This document shows positions 37,600 to 46,588 of a DNA stretch of 64,000 nucleotides, piece by piece. The stretch is from Bacteroidia bacterium (GTDB lineage: Bacteria; Bacteroidota; Bacteroidia; AKYH767-A; OLB10). Numbering within the stretch: position 1 is the first letter of the stretch; each line of letters begins with the position of its first letter. The stretch is from positions 1,302,001-1,366,000 of the forward strand of contig JBAOIA010000011.1 in assembly GCA_037045145.1 (NCBI GenBank). The letters are read 5' to 3'. A model generated the notes under the pieces. The model was not told the origin of the DNA, ran no database searches, and saw only the letters and a program-made list of their open reading frames with translations. The position numbers and the translations under genes were made by a program.

Positions 37600-40248
37600 G
37601 TGAACAGAGTTGTCGTTTCTTCCATAATTTCTATTGTCATCATAGGTTTGATGGCTGTTGGATATTATTATTTTTCTGCCTATCGCGAAAAATTTTCTGC
37701 TACTGAAGATGCTTTACCAAATGATGCTGCAATCGTTATCAGAGGAAACATGGGCGATTTGTATGCTTCTTTAGAAAAAGTTGGGTTGTGGTACGAAAAA
37801 GACTCGCTTACTGTGATGTATCGTTTTAAAAAAGAGATGCACACATTACTTAGCAATACAACCAGTATGTTTGATGTTGCCGACTTGCTTGAATCATCAC
37901 AGACAACTATTGCAGTATTAGCTACCGGTGCACGCAATGCCGAACTGCTTTATCTTGTTCCTTCGCGCAAAGAATTGAATATAGATGCTTTACAAAAAGC
38001 GCTTACCGGAAAGATGCGTGAAAATAAGTCAAGAACATTTGCCGGTGTCAGCATTTACGAACTGCAGTTCAATAATTTCAATACATCATTCACGTTTGCT
38101 TTTGCCAATGGTATTTTTATTGGAAGTTTTAATGCAGGATTGGTTGAAGATGCTATCAGGCAACAAGCAACAGGAAAACCATTTGGAGGTAATGTTTCAG
38201 CACAAAAGCTGTACAAAGAAATATCTGTTTCTTCAGGAACGATTCTTGGGATCAATTATCCGGCATTAAAAAAACTTTTCAGTGTTGCCATAAGTTCCGA
38301 TTATGTTAATGAATTGAGTAATCTTGAAAAATGGGCTGAATGGTCTTTTCATAAACTGACATTTGATAGTAATAGTATAAATGCCATTGGCTCTGTATTT
38401 GTTTCAGATTTAACACAAAATGTTTCAAATTTTGGAAACATGCAGTCGTCAGCTGATTTGTTGTGGTCAATACTTCCTGATGATGTTTCAGCGCTACAGA
38501 TAATTTCCTTTGACGAGGCTCAAATATTGAGTAATAAGAGCCAAATTAGAAATGAAAAGAATGCATTAATCAGCAACTTTATCAAACAAGTTGAAGTAAT
38601 GGAAACAAGATCTGGGATATCAATAAGAAAGGAGTTTTCGGCAATAGTAAGCAGCATGGGTGCAGTTGCCATTAATGGAAATGCAACTTCATCGCTTGAA
38701 AATAATTCGTTAGCCCTATTTCAGTTAAAGGATCAGAAAAAATCATTGACTCAATTGCTTGCATTAAGCAAAAAACTTTCAAAAAATAAAGATGCCAATG
38801 CCGTAGAAAAGTTTCGTAATCATGAAATACGCTTTTTGAATTGTGATGGCATTTTGCCGGCAATGTTTGGTAATGCATTTACTGTTATCAGAAAAAATTA
38901 TTTTACTACCCATAACGGTTATATAATATTTGCCAATAAGCCGAGTCAATTACGCGGATTTATTGATGATGTTGAAGATGGTGAAATGATAAATAAGAGT
39001 GAAACGTTTCAACAGAATAAATCAATTTTGTCGGAAAGTTTATCTTATACTTTATTCTTAAGACCGGCAAATCTTAATTCCTATTTTCAGTCTGTTGCAA
39101 ACAGTGCCACACTTAAAGCATTAGCAACTACAGCTATGTTGAACAGATTCAGCAGTTTTTATTATTGTATTCAGCCCGGTGTTTCTGGTAAGGCAGCCTG
39201 TAATTTTAGAATTGTAATACAACCTCAACAGGAGCAAAAAATACCTGAACCCAAATGGTCGTTCTTTGCTGATTCTGCTATCCACTGTGGTCCATATATT
39301 TTTAGCAGCAACAATGATATATCAATCTTGTTTCAGGATTCAACAAAAAGTTTGATTTGCCTGGATGGCAGTGGTAATGTAAATTGGAAAACAACAATCA
39401 GTGGATTTATTAATGGAGGAATTTCTCAAACTATTAATGACCAATCGGGAGTTTTGCAATTTGTCTGCAATACAGATGACAGCATGTATATGTTTAATCA
39501 AAAGGGTGTTTTACCTGCGCGCTATCCATTCAAGTTACCCGTACAGTCACTAAATGGTGTCATAGCATCACCTAATGCAAATGTTCTTTTTGTAACAGGT
39601 AAAAATAATTTATTGTATGCATTTGATCCGGGTAGCAGACCCTCACCAAATTGGAATACTATTCAACTTGCAGGTAACTTAATTAACGCATCATTTGACG
39701 TGTCAGGCAGGTTTGTTTACATTATGGATAGCGAAAAATTAAGGCTTTATTCAACAGAAGGGAAATTGATTTTATCTAAGGCGTCAACAGAATTTAAACT
39801 AAACTCAGTGCAATGGCTTAATGATTCCGTACCTTCACTCAGTATGTTGAACAATGACGGAAAAATTGTTGTTTGGAATGTTGATGGCACCTATAAAATT
39901 GCATCAAGTGACAGTACTTTTGATATTGCAACAACATGTGGAGAAGGAGCAGAAAGAATGTGGTACGCTATAAAAGGTAAAATGCTGGAGAAAATGGATT
40001 ACATATTTAAAACTATTGCCAAGACAGATCTAAGTAGTGTAGCGTTTAATGACATGCAGCTTTTTGATACGGGAAATGAAATTTTATGCATCCTTAAAGA
40101 CGCAAATAATATTACAATTTACAGAGGTGATTTGAAAATATTACCACAAGAAATTTCTGCAGTGGGTTTTGGTGTTAAAGTTGTCCAAAGTAAAGTCTAT
40201 TTAATTGCGCGCACAGCAAACGACAAACTTGTTTTTTATATACTTTAA
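37600..40248 (+). CDS. Large membrane-anchored protein with C-terminal propeller-like region
   Basis: 882 residues from GTG 37600. A single N-terminal membrane helix (about 5-27) is followed by a long extracytoplasmic part. Residues 40-540 look like a DUF3352-type region (DALPNDAAIVIRGNMGDLYAS and repeated similar segments), and from about 560 to the end repeated short strands with DGSGNVNWKT and YAFDPGSRPSPNW suggest PQQ- or WD-like blades. Function unknown. It ends 4 nt inside the convergent serine hydrolase gene. The 102-bp upstream gap contains ccccgagggg (37557-37566), a short hairpin. Confidence 0.6.
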   Translation: MNRVVVSSIISIVIIGLMAVGYYYFSAYREKFSATEDALPNDAAIVIRGNMGDLYASLEKVGLWYEKDSLTVMYRFKKEMHTLLSNTTSMFDVADLLESSQTTIAVLATGARNAELLYLVPSRKELNIDALQKALTGKMRENKSRTFAGVSIYELQFNNFNTSFTFAFANGIFIGSFNAGLVEDAIRQQATGKPFGGNVSAQKLYKEISVSSGTILGINYPALKKLFSVAISSDYVNELSNLEKWAEWSFHKLTFDSNSINAIGSVFVSDLTQNVSNFGNMQSSADLLWSILPDDVSALQIISFDEAQILSNKSQIRNEKNALISNFIKQVEVMETRSGISIRKEFSAIVSSMGAVAINGNATSSLENNSLALFQLKDQKKSLTQLLALSKKLSKNKDANAVEKFRNHEIRFLNCDGILPAMFGNAFTVIRKNYFTTHNGYIIFANKPSQLRGFIDDVEDGEMINKSETFQQNKSILSESLSYTLFLRPANLNSYFQSVANSATLKALATTAMLNRFSSFYYCIQPGVSGKAACNFRIVIQPQQEQKIPEPKWSFFADSAIHCGPYIFSSNNDISILFQDSTKSLICLDGSGNVNWKTTISGFINGGISQTINDQSGVLQFVCNTDDSMYMFNQKGVLPARYPFKLPVQSLNGVIASPNANVLFVTGKNNLLYAFDPGSRPSPNWNTIQLAGNLINASFDVSGRFVYIMDSEKLRLYSTEGKLILSKASTEFKLNSVQWLNDSVPSLSMLNNDGKIVVWNVDGTYKIASSDSTFDIATTCGEGAERMWYAIKGKMLEKMDYIFKTIAKTDLSSVAFNDMQLFDTGNEILCILKDANNITIYRGDLKILPQEISAVGFGVKVVQSKVYLIARTANDKLVFYIL

Positions 40249-41768
40249 TTATTTTTTTTGGTAAACTTGTAATATTGATAGTCAATAAAATCATTTACTT
40301 TAACAGTGATATTATTTACTTTCCCATTAACAACTTCAAAGGGGAATGCGTGAATACCATACGTTGGGTCGTTAAAAGTACATAGTAATGATTTTTCAGA
40401 GAGCGGTTTTAGAAAGCCACGTAATTTAGGATGATGAGAGAAAAACATTGTAAGTCCCGATTCTTCATTTTTAATTTCCATTTCTCCATAAACCTCATTT
40501 GAATATTTTCCTATCAGTTCAGCAAAGGCAACATTAAGATGAACTTCTGCATTAGATTGTTTCTTTAACTTCTGTATTTCTTGCGACTCGGTAAGGTGGT
40601 TTTTTGAATAAGTGGCAAAGTAATTTTCACTAACATTTGTGTAGGATTGATTTGCAAAATAGTTTATCAGTTGTTGGCGTAATGCTCCGTAAAACCAATT
40701 GGCATCAGTATTGGTCAGAATCACAAAACCTGCATTCAGTTCAGGAATTAGGGTAGTGTTGGTCACAAAACCGTTGGCTCCACCGTCATGCGATACAATT
40801 TTATAGCCATACATATCTTCTGACTTCCAGCCAAGCCCGTAATTTTGAAAGTGATTCGAAAGAATTCGTGTAGAGCCTGACTCTCTCACTATCATATAGG
40901 AATTTTGAGTGGTATTGATGACAGCTGAAGGAATAACTTCTGTATTATCATATTTTCCATTATTTAATTGCATCAATATCCAATGAGAGATATCGTTAAC
41001 ACATGAGTTTATGGATGCACAGGCACCAATGTTATCAATATTTGCATAGTCTAACAAAATAAGTTTGTTGTCAACAAGAGTATATGGTTTTGCAGCATTG
41101 GTATCAGTAACAATTTTTTGATGATAAACACTGCTGCGATTCATCTGTAAAGGTTTAAAAAAATGAAAGTTGAAGAAATCTTGCCATGAAGTATCTGTAA
41201 CCGCTTTAATGACTTCGCCTGCTGTTACGTATCCCATGTTACAATAGCCATACTTGGCTCGAAACTCATTTACAGGTTTAACATTTCTCATGTTTTTTAT
41301 TAAAGCATCAGTTGTCATGTTGCAATCCCAATTCAAAAAATCACTTTGAAAAGTATAAAAACCAATTCGATGACAGAGAATATCTTTTATTGTAGTCATT
41401 TCGGTTGCACATGGGTCTTTCAGTTGAAACCAAGGGAGATATTTAGTTACTTTATCATCTAACGAAATCCGCTTTTGATAATCTAAGAGGGCTAAAGCAG
41501 TACCCGTAAAAGCTTTGGTATTGCTGGCTATCTGAAATAAGGTAAACTCATTTACCTTGTCAGCTTTTCCTTCTTCTCTGACACCATAACCCTTCATGAC
41601 TATTGTTTTTCCATCTTTTATAATGGCAATGGCAACACCCGGTATTTGCCATCGTTGCATTTCGTGATTAATGTAATTGTCAAGACTGTCTTTTAAAAAA
41701 TTGGTCTGTGCAAGTGTTTTAAAGGAGGTTAGTAATGTTAGCAGTGCAAGCCCTATGAGTTTTTTCAT
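40245..41768 (-). CDS. Serine hydrolase, beta-lactamase/penicillin-binding family
   Basis: 507 residues with a signal peptide (...TSFKTLAQ). The class C beta-lactamase-like fold is shown by SNTK in FQIASNTKAFTG (SxxK), Y-C-N in YGYCNMGYV (YxN), and HDGGANGF (HxG in place of KTG). An additional C-terminal domain of about 120 residues follows. Members include esterases, peptidases and D-aminopeptidases, so resistance cannot be inferred. Convergent with the preceding gene; both stops overlap by 4 nt. Confidence 0.88.
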   Translation of the reverse strand: MKKLIGLALLTLLTSFKTLAQTNFLKDSLDNYINHEMQRWQIPGVAIAIIKDGKTIVMKGYGVREEGKADKVNEFTLFQIASNTKAFTGTALALLDYQKRISLDDKVTKYLPWFQLKDPCATEMTTIKDILCHRIGFYTFQSDFLNWDCNMTTDALIKNMRNVKPVNEFRAKYGYCNMGYVTAGEVIKAVTDTSWQDFFNFHFFKPLQMNRSSVYHQKIVTDTNAAKPYTLVDNKLILLDYANIDNIGACASINSCVNDISHWILMQLNNGKYDNTEVIPSAVINTTQNSYMIVRESGSTRILSNHFQNYGLGWKSEDMYGYKIVSHDGGANGFVTNTTLIPELNAGFVILTNTDANWFYGALRQQLINYFANQSYTNVSENYFATYSKNHLTESQEIQKLKKQSNAEVHLNVAFAELIGKYSNEVYGEMEIKNEESGLTMFFSHHPKLRGFLKPLSEKSLLCTFNDPTYGIHAFPFEVVNGKVNNITVKVNDFIDYQYYKFTKKNN

Positions 41769-41971
41769 TTCGATAAATTTAATGAATCAAATGTATGGAA
41801 TTTTGAATATGCAGGCACCTGTGTTGTAGTTTATCCGGAATGACGGCTTTACTTTCTGAGAGCAAGCTATGCCAATGGGTGTGGCTTGCTTATTTATTGT
41901 GAAAAGATTTTTTTAAACTATAAAGGAGTTTCAGATAAATTGCGAATTTTACCGTAGTTTATCGGACACAA

Positions 41972-42631
41972 ATGTTTAATACTGAAAAATACAAAAAAAT
42001 ATGTGAAGAGTTGTTGCCCTATAAAGCCAACCTTATTGCAGTTACTAAGACAAAACCGGTTACAGATATTGAAACAGCCATTCAGAATGGGCAAATGCTT
42101 TTTGGTGAAAATTATGTTCAGGAATTGGTTGAGAAAGCATCTGACATTTCAAAAAATGTTCAATGGCATTTTATTGGAAATCTACAGCGTAATAAAGTAA
42201 AGCAGATTGCACCATTTATTCACACAGTTCAAACGGTTGACAGTAAAAAACTTTTACAAGAGCTAGATAAACATGCTGTGTTAAATCGCAGGGTGATTAA
42301 AGTGCTTTTACAGATACATATTGCCAAAGAAGAAACAAAGTTTGGGTTGTCGGTGCCCGAGGTGAAACAGTTGGTTGATGATGGTGTATTTCAACAATGC
42401 AACAATATTCGTTTTGTTGGATTGATGGGAATGGCAACCAACACAGATGATACTACACAAGTACGATCTGAGTTTAAGCAATTGTTTGGATTGTATAGAT
42501 CACTTTCCGGTGCATTTGATAAGGATGAATCTCCGGTGTTGAGTATGGGAATGACATCCGATTATAAAATTGCTCTTGATGAAGGGAGTAATATGATTCG
42601 AATAGGTTCAGCACTGTTTGGTAGCAGATAG
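41972..42631 (+). CDS. YggS family pyridoxal phosphate homeostasis protein
   Basis: 219 residues, a single-domain PLP-binding TIM barrel. The PLP lysine is in LIAVTKTKPV; FGENYVQEL, WHFIGNLQRNKVK, KFGLS, GLMGMAT and LSMGMTSDYKIAL are all family blocks, with IRIGSALFG at the end for phosphate binding. It balances B6 vitamers and amino acid pools; no catalysis is known. It overlaps or adjoins the EamA gene (ATG 4 bp after its stop). Confidence 0.93.
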   Translation: MFNTEKYKKICEELLPYKANLIAVTKTKPVTDIETAIQNGQMLFGENYVQELVEKASDISKNVQWHFIGNLQRNKVKQIAPFIHTVQTVDSKKLLQELDKHAVLNRRVIKVLLQIHIAKEETKFGLSVPEVKQLVDDGVFQQCNNIRFVGLMGMATNTDDTTQVRSEFKQLFGLYRSLSGAFDKDESPVLSMGMTSDYKIALDEGSNMIRIGSALFGSR

Positions 42632-42635
42632 TTAT

Positions 42636-43592
42636 ATGGGATTGTTCTTTGCTCTTATCACAACACTTTCCTGGTCTATCGGCATTTTTCCATTTACAGA
42701 AGCCAGTCGTAAGTTGGGCATCAATGCTCTAAATCATTTCAGATTATTTCTTGCTGTAATTTTACTTTTCATTGCAGCATTATTGATAAATCATTCAGAG
42801 TTTATCAGCCTTTTCAGTGACCAATACATTCAGGCCTGGATTTGGTTTGGACTTTCAGGGGTCGTTGGATTAGCATTAGGGGATTATTTTTATTTTGGTC
42901 TATATGCAATAATGGGTGCCAGAATAGGAAGTATTTTTTCTACACTTTCACCGGCAGCAGCATTAGTGACCTCTTATTTTTTTGTTGATGAACGAATTAA
43001 TTTTATAGGTGTAGTTGGAATTTTTCTTACTATGGCAGGAGTAATATTTATTTCTATTTCAAAAAGTGAAAGCTTGTCAGCAGATGAAGGACGGTATGGA
43101 AGTGATGTTAAAGGAGTTTTATTTGGTGTGCTTGCAGCTTTTTGTCAGGGTGTAGGGTTGGTGCTTGCAAAAAAAGGTTTTGTTGTGTTAGAGCAGGAAG
43201 GCAAGTTTATTCAACCTATTAGTGCAACATTTGTCAGAATGTTTGTTTCACTGACAACTTTAATTATAATAACAACAGTTTTTAGAAAGTGGGCTGATGT
43301 TTTGCGACCACTTAAATCGAATACAGCAGGGTTAAAATATGCAGCAGTTGGAACTTTCTTCGGACCTGTTTTTGGTGTTTGTATGTCGCTTTATACAATT
43401 ACATTTCTTGAAGCTACGGTTGCACAAACAATTTTTTCATTGGTGCCAGTTGTGGCAGCATTAATTGCCCGTTATTTCTATAAAGAAAAATTTACTTTAG
43501 CGGCAGTAATTGCAACAATAATTGCTGTTGCAGGAGTGCTGTTGCTGATAAGACGCAATGAAGTACTTGAATGTTTGTTTAAATCAAATTGA
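42636..43592 (+). CDS. EamA/DMT family membrane transporter
   Basis: 318 residues from ATG 42636; a longer in-frame TTG start at 42618 lies in yggS and adds no conserved residues. Ten hydrophobic helices in two homologous halves (EamA repeats), e.g. GLALGDYFYFGLYAIMGARI and FGPVFGVCMSLYTITFLEAT. DMT proteins export metabolites, amino acids or nucleotide sugars; substrate not predictable. The stop is 3 bp before the M1 peptidase start, suggesting a yggS-eamA-M1 transcript. Confidence 0.88.
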   Translation: MGLFFALITTLSWSIGIFPFTEASRKLGINALNHFRLFLAVILLFIAALLINHSEFISLFSDQYIQAWIWFGLSGVVGLALGDYFYFGLYAIMGARIGSIFSTLSPAAALVTSYFFVDERINFIGVVGIFLTMAGVIFISISKSESLSADEGRYGSDVKGVLFGVLAAFCQGVGLVLAKKGFVVLEQEGKFIQPISATFVRMFVSLTTLIIITTVFRKWADVLRPLKSNTAGLKYAAVGTFFGPVFGVCMSLYTITFLEATVAQTIFSLVPVVAALIARYFYKEKFTLAAVIATIIAVAGVLLLIRRNEVLECLFKSN

Positions 43593-43595
43593 GTA

Positions 43596-46583
43596 ATGAG
43601 AAGAATAATTTTATTTCTTTTTAGTTTTGCTTGTATCATCAAAAGTACCTTTGGTGAAAACCCTTATTTCCAACAGCGTGTAGATTACAAAATCTCTGTT
43701 GCATTGGATGATAAATCAAATTTTCTTAATGGCTACGAAGAAATTATTTATCGAAATCACTCACCAGATAATTTACGTGAAATATTTTTTCACTTATGGC
43801 CAAATGCATATAAAGACAGAAACACAGCATTGTGTAAACAATTGGTAAGTCAGGGAAACATGAACCTTTATTTTGCAAAACCGGAGCAAAGAGGCTTTAT
43901 TGATAGTCTGGATTTTAAAGTAAACAATAAAGGGGTAACAGTAATTTATGATTCAGTTAATATTGATATCTGTAAAATTGTTTTAAATAAGCCATTATTA
44001 CCTAACGACACAGTTTTAATTTCAACACCATTCAGAGTAAAAATTCCTGATGCAAAGTTTTCAAGGCTTGGTCATGTTGGGCAATCATATATGATTTCTC
44101 AGTGGTATCCAAAGCCGGCTGTATATGACAGAGATGGTTGGCATGCTATGCCTTATTTGTCACAGGGAGAGTTTTATTCTGAATTCGGTTCATTTCAAGT
44201 GGATATAACTGTGCCCTCAAATTATATTGTTGCTGCGTCAGGGTATTTAAAAACACTTTCGGAAGTTGAGTTTATTAGTAATAAAATAAATGCAGAAAGC
44301 AATCAGATAGATTTTGATAAACGAAATGTATTTCCGGAGTCAGAGAATACAAGTAAGACCATCCGTTTTGAATTAGATAGTGTTCATGACTTTGCTTGGT
44401 TTGCTGACAAACGATTTTGTATTTCATCAAAAATTGTAAAGCTTGCTTCAGGACGAGAAGTGGAGTGTAGGGCATATTATACACCTGCCAATTATTATGT
44501 CTGGCATCGTGCGGTTGATTATGTTGCTGAAGCAGTTTTGTTTTACTCTAAGTATGTTGGAGAATATCCTTATGGCGTTTGTACTGCTGTTGATGGAACT
44601 ATTGCTGCGGGAGGAGGAATGGAATATCCCACTATAACTGTAATTGGAAACACAGACAACAGTATGGTGCTTAATCAAAGTATTGCACATGAAGTGGGGC
44701 ATAATTGGTTTTATGGGATACTAGCAAGCAATGAAAGAAAATTGCCTTGGATGGATGAAGGCATAAATTCGTTTTATGAACAACTTTACATGACACAGTT
44801 TTATGCAAAAGAAAATGCGGCTGCATTTCAAATGACTGGCATTCCATTAAAATTTGCAAAAACATTTGGTGCTGATAAATTATCTTTTGCAGAAATTAAT
44901 AAATTATTTTATTTGTTTACAGCCCGAACAAATGATGACCAGAGTACTGGACTTAGTAGTGAGTATTTTTCTAATTTAAATTACGGTGCTGATATTTATT
45001 CAAAGATACCTTTATGTTTTTCTCAACTTAGAGATTTTTTGGGGCATGATAATTATGATTCCTGTATGCAAGCATATTTTAATACATGGAAGTTCAGACA
45101 TCCGGATGAAACAGCAATAAAAAATGTATTTGAGACTATTTCCGGAAAATCGTTAGATTGGTTTTTTAATGGAATGATTAAAAGCAATGCTAAGGCAGAT
45201 ATTAAAATCTGTAAAGTAGAAATGGAAAAAGGAGAAACCGAGGTCTCATTAAAAAATAGCGGAAATCTTGCTATGCCCGTTAATGTATCTTTTTACAATA
45301 AGGAAAGGTTGATTGCCTCACAATGGACAGAAGTTTTTGATAGTAAATTTAAGTTGACAAGTTCTGTTTCAGATGCAGATAAAATTGTAATAGATGTTAA
45401 TAATGAAAGTTTGGATTTAACGCCATTTAATAATTCAATTAAGACGCATGGAGTGTTTAAGAAATGGAAACCGTTGCAACTGCGATTTTTGGCTATGCTT
45501 GAAAATCCTGAGCGGGTTCAGTTGTTTTATTTGCCGGCAGTAGCTTATAATAATTATAATGGATGGATGGGTGGTATTGTTTTGCACAACTACTCTCTGC
45601 TAAATAAGAAATTTGAGTTTGGGGTGGTACCCATGTATGCATTCAAATCAAGATCAGTTGCAGGTGTTTCAAAAGCAAGCTATCAATTCAATATTTACAA
45701 AGGCTGGTTTGATAAAGTAATTGCACAAGTGTCGCCTTCACTCTTTGATGAAGGAATTTCTGAAAGTAGAAATGTTTTTAAAGGATATCTTTCTGTTCCT
45801 GCATCATTGAGTTTTAGAATCAGTAAATCACAGTTTAAACCATATTCAGAAAAATATTTAAATGTTGTTTATCATTATGTGCGACAAACCTTCAGTACAC
45901 AAAGTAAACTGTCAGCAACTAACGAAATCAATATCACTCAAATTGAATTTGCCAGCTTTAATTATAGTAAGACTGAGCCGGGGTCTTTGTCATTTATTCT
46001 CGAGAAAGGACAGCATTATGCTAAATTATTCGGAACATGGAAGAAAGAAATTACATTAACAAAAAGAAAGAAGGATGTAGCAATCCGGTTTTTTGCTGGA
46101 ACTTTTTTAGACAACTCTGATTATGGTGGTGAAGCTAACTTCCGACCCAGTGCATGGCGAGGTACTGATGATTATTCTTATTCAGGGCTGTGGTTTGGCA
46201 GAAATGAATATGATGGATTCTGGGCGCATCAGATGCAAGAATCTGATGGTGCCATGGCAGCATATTATCCGGTACGCACTGATCATTGGCTTGCGGCAGT
46301 AAATGTTTCATTTAAAACACCAGTGCCCGGCTTGAGATTATTTGCTGATGGAATTACATTTTATCAAGCAAACAAAGTAAGCCCGGGTGCAACAGCAGTT
46401 CGTTATGATGCGGGCATAATGTTAAGTATTGCACATGATGTTTGTGAGATTTATTGGCCACTGATTGTTTCTAAAGAAATTAGAGATTACTTTGACTTGA
46501 ATGGCATAAAACAAACAGACAGGATTCGGTTTGTTTTTAATATAAACAAACTGAATCCTGTCTTATTACGCAAAATGCGCTGA
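43596..46583 (+). CDS. M1 family metallopeptidase with long C-terminal beta-rich region
   Basis: 995 residues with a signal peptide (...IIKSTFGEN). The M1 catalytic domain has GGGMEYPTI (the GAMEN-like exopeptidase motif) and HEVGHNWFYG at about 365 with the third ligand in WMDEGINSFYEQ. From about residue 620 to the end the sequence is rich in aromatic beta strands without further zinc motifs, e.g. FEFGVVPMYAFKSRSVAG, and resembles an outer-membrane barrel; this is inference. The gene ends within a strong hairpin. An exported aminopeptidase likely handling peptides in the periplasm or at the outer membrane. Confidence 0.85.
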   Translation: MRRIILFLFSFACIIKSTFGENPYFQQRVDYKISVALDDKSNFLNGYEEIIYRNHSPDNLREIFFHLWPNAYKDRNTALCKQLVSQGNMNLYFAKPEQRGFIDSLDFKVNNKGVTVIYDSVNIDICKIVLNKPLLPNDTVLISTPFRVKIPDAKFSRLGHVGQSYMISQWYPKPAVYDRDGWHAMPYLSQGEFYSEFGSFQVDITVPSNYIVAASGYLKTLSEVEFISNKINAESNQIDFDKRNVFPESENTSKTIRFELDSVHDFAWFADKRFCISSKIVKLASGREVECRAYYTPANYYVWHRAVDYVAEAVLFYSKYVGEYPYGVCTAVDGTIAAGGGMEYPTITVIGNTDNSMVLNQSIAHEVGHNWFYGILASNERKLPWMDEGINSFYEQLYMTQFYAKENAAAFQMTGIPLKFAKTFGADKLSFAEINKLFYLFTARTNDDQSTGLSSEYFSNLNYGADIYSKIPLCFSQLRDFLGHDNYDSCMQAYFNTWKFRHPDETAIKNVFETISGKSLDWFFNGMIKSNAKADIKICKVEMEKGETEVSLKNSGNLAMPVNVSFYNKERLIASQWTEVFDSKFKLTSSVSDADKIVIDVNNESLDLTPFNNSIKTHGVFKKWKPLQLRFLAMLENPERVQLFYLPAVAYNNYNGWMGGIVLHNYSLLNKKFEFGVVPMYAFKSRSVAGVSKASYQFNIYKGWFDKVIAQVSPSLFDEGISESRNVFKGYLSVPASLSFRISKSQFKPYSEKYLNVVYHYVRQTFSTQSKLSATNEINITQIEFASFNYSKTEPGSLSFILEKGQHYAKLFGTWKKEITLTKRKKDVAIRFFAGTFLDNSDYGGEANFRPSAWRGTDDYSYSGLWFGRNEYDGFWAHQMQESDGAMAAYYPVRTDHWLAAVNVSFKTPVPGLRLFADGITFYQANKVSPGATAVRYDAGIMLSIAHDVCEIYWPLIVSKEIRDYFDLNGIKQTDRIRFVFNINKLNPVLLRKMR
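46517..46563. terminator. 20-bp stem-loop inside the 3' end of the M1 peptidase gene
   Basis: The arms 46517-46536 and 46544-46563 pair over 20 positions with only one G-T wobble, closing a 7-nt loop (ttaatat). It lies within the last 25 codons of the M1 gene, whose stop faces the stop of the convergent T9SS gene only 5 bp away. It probably acts as a shared terminator or mRNA 3'-end stabiliser, most plausibly for the minus-strand transcript. There is no long T-run on either side. Confidence 0.55.
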
Positions 46584-46588
46584 GAGAT

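Noticed and set aside
40245..41768. Antibiotic-resistance beta-lactamase
   Set aside because: Has HxG instead of KTG and an extra C-terminal domain; fits general serine hydrolases, not known resistance enzymes.
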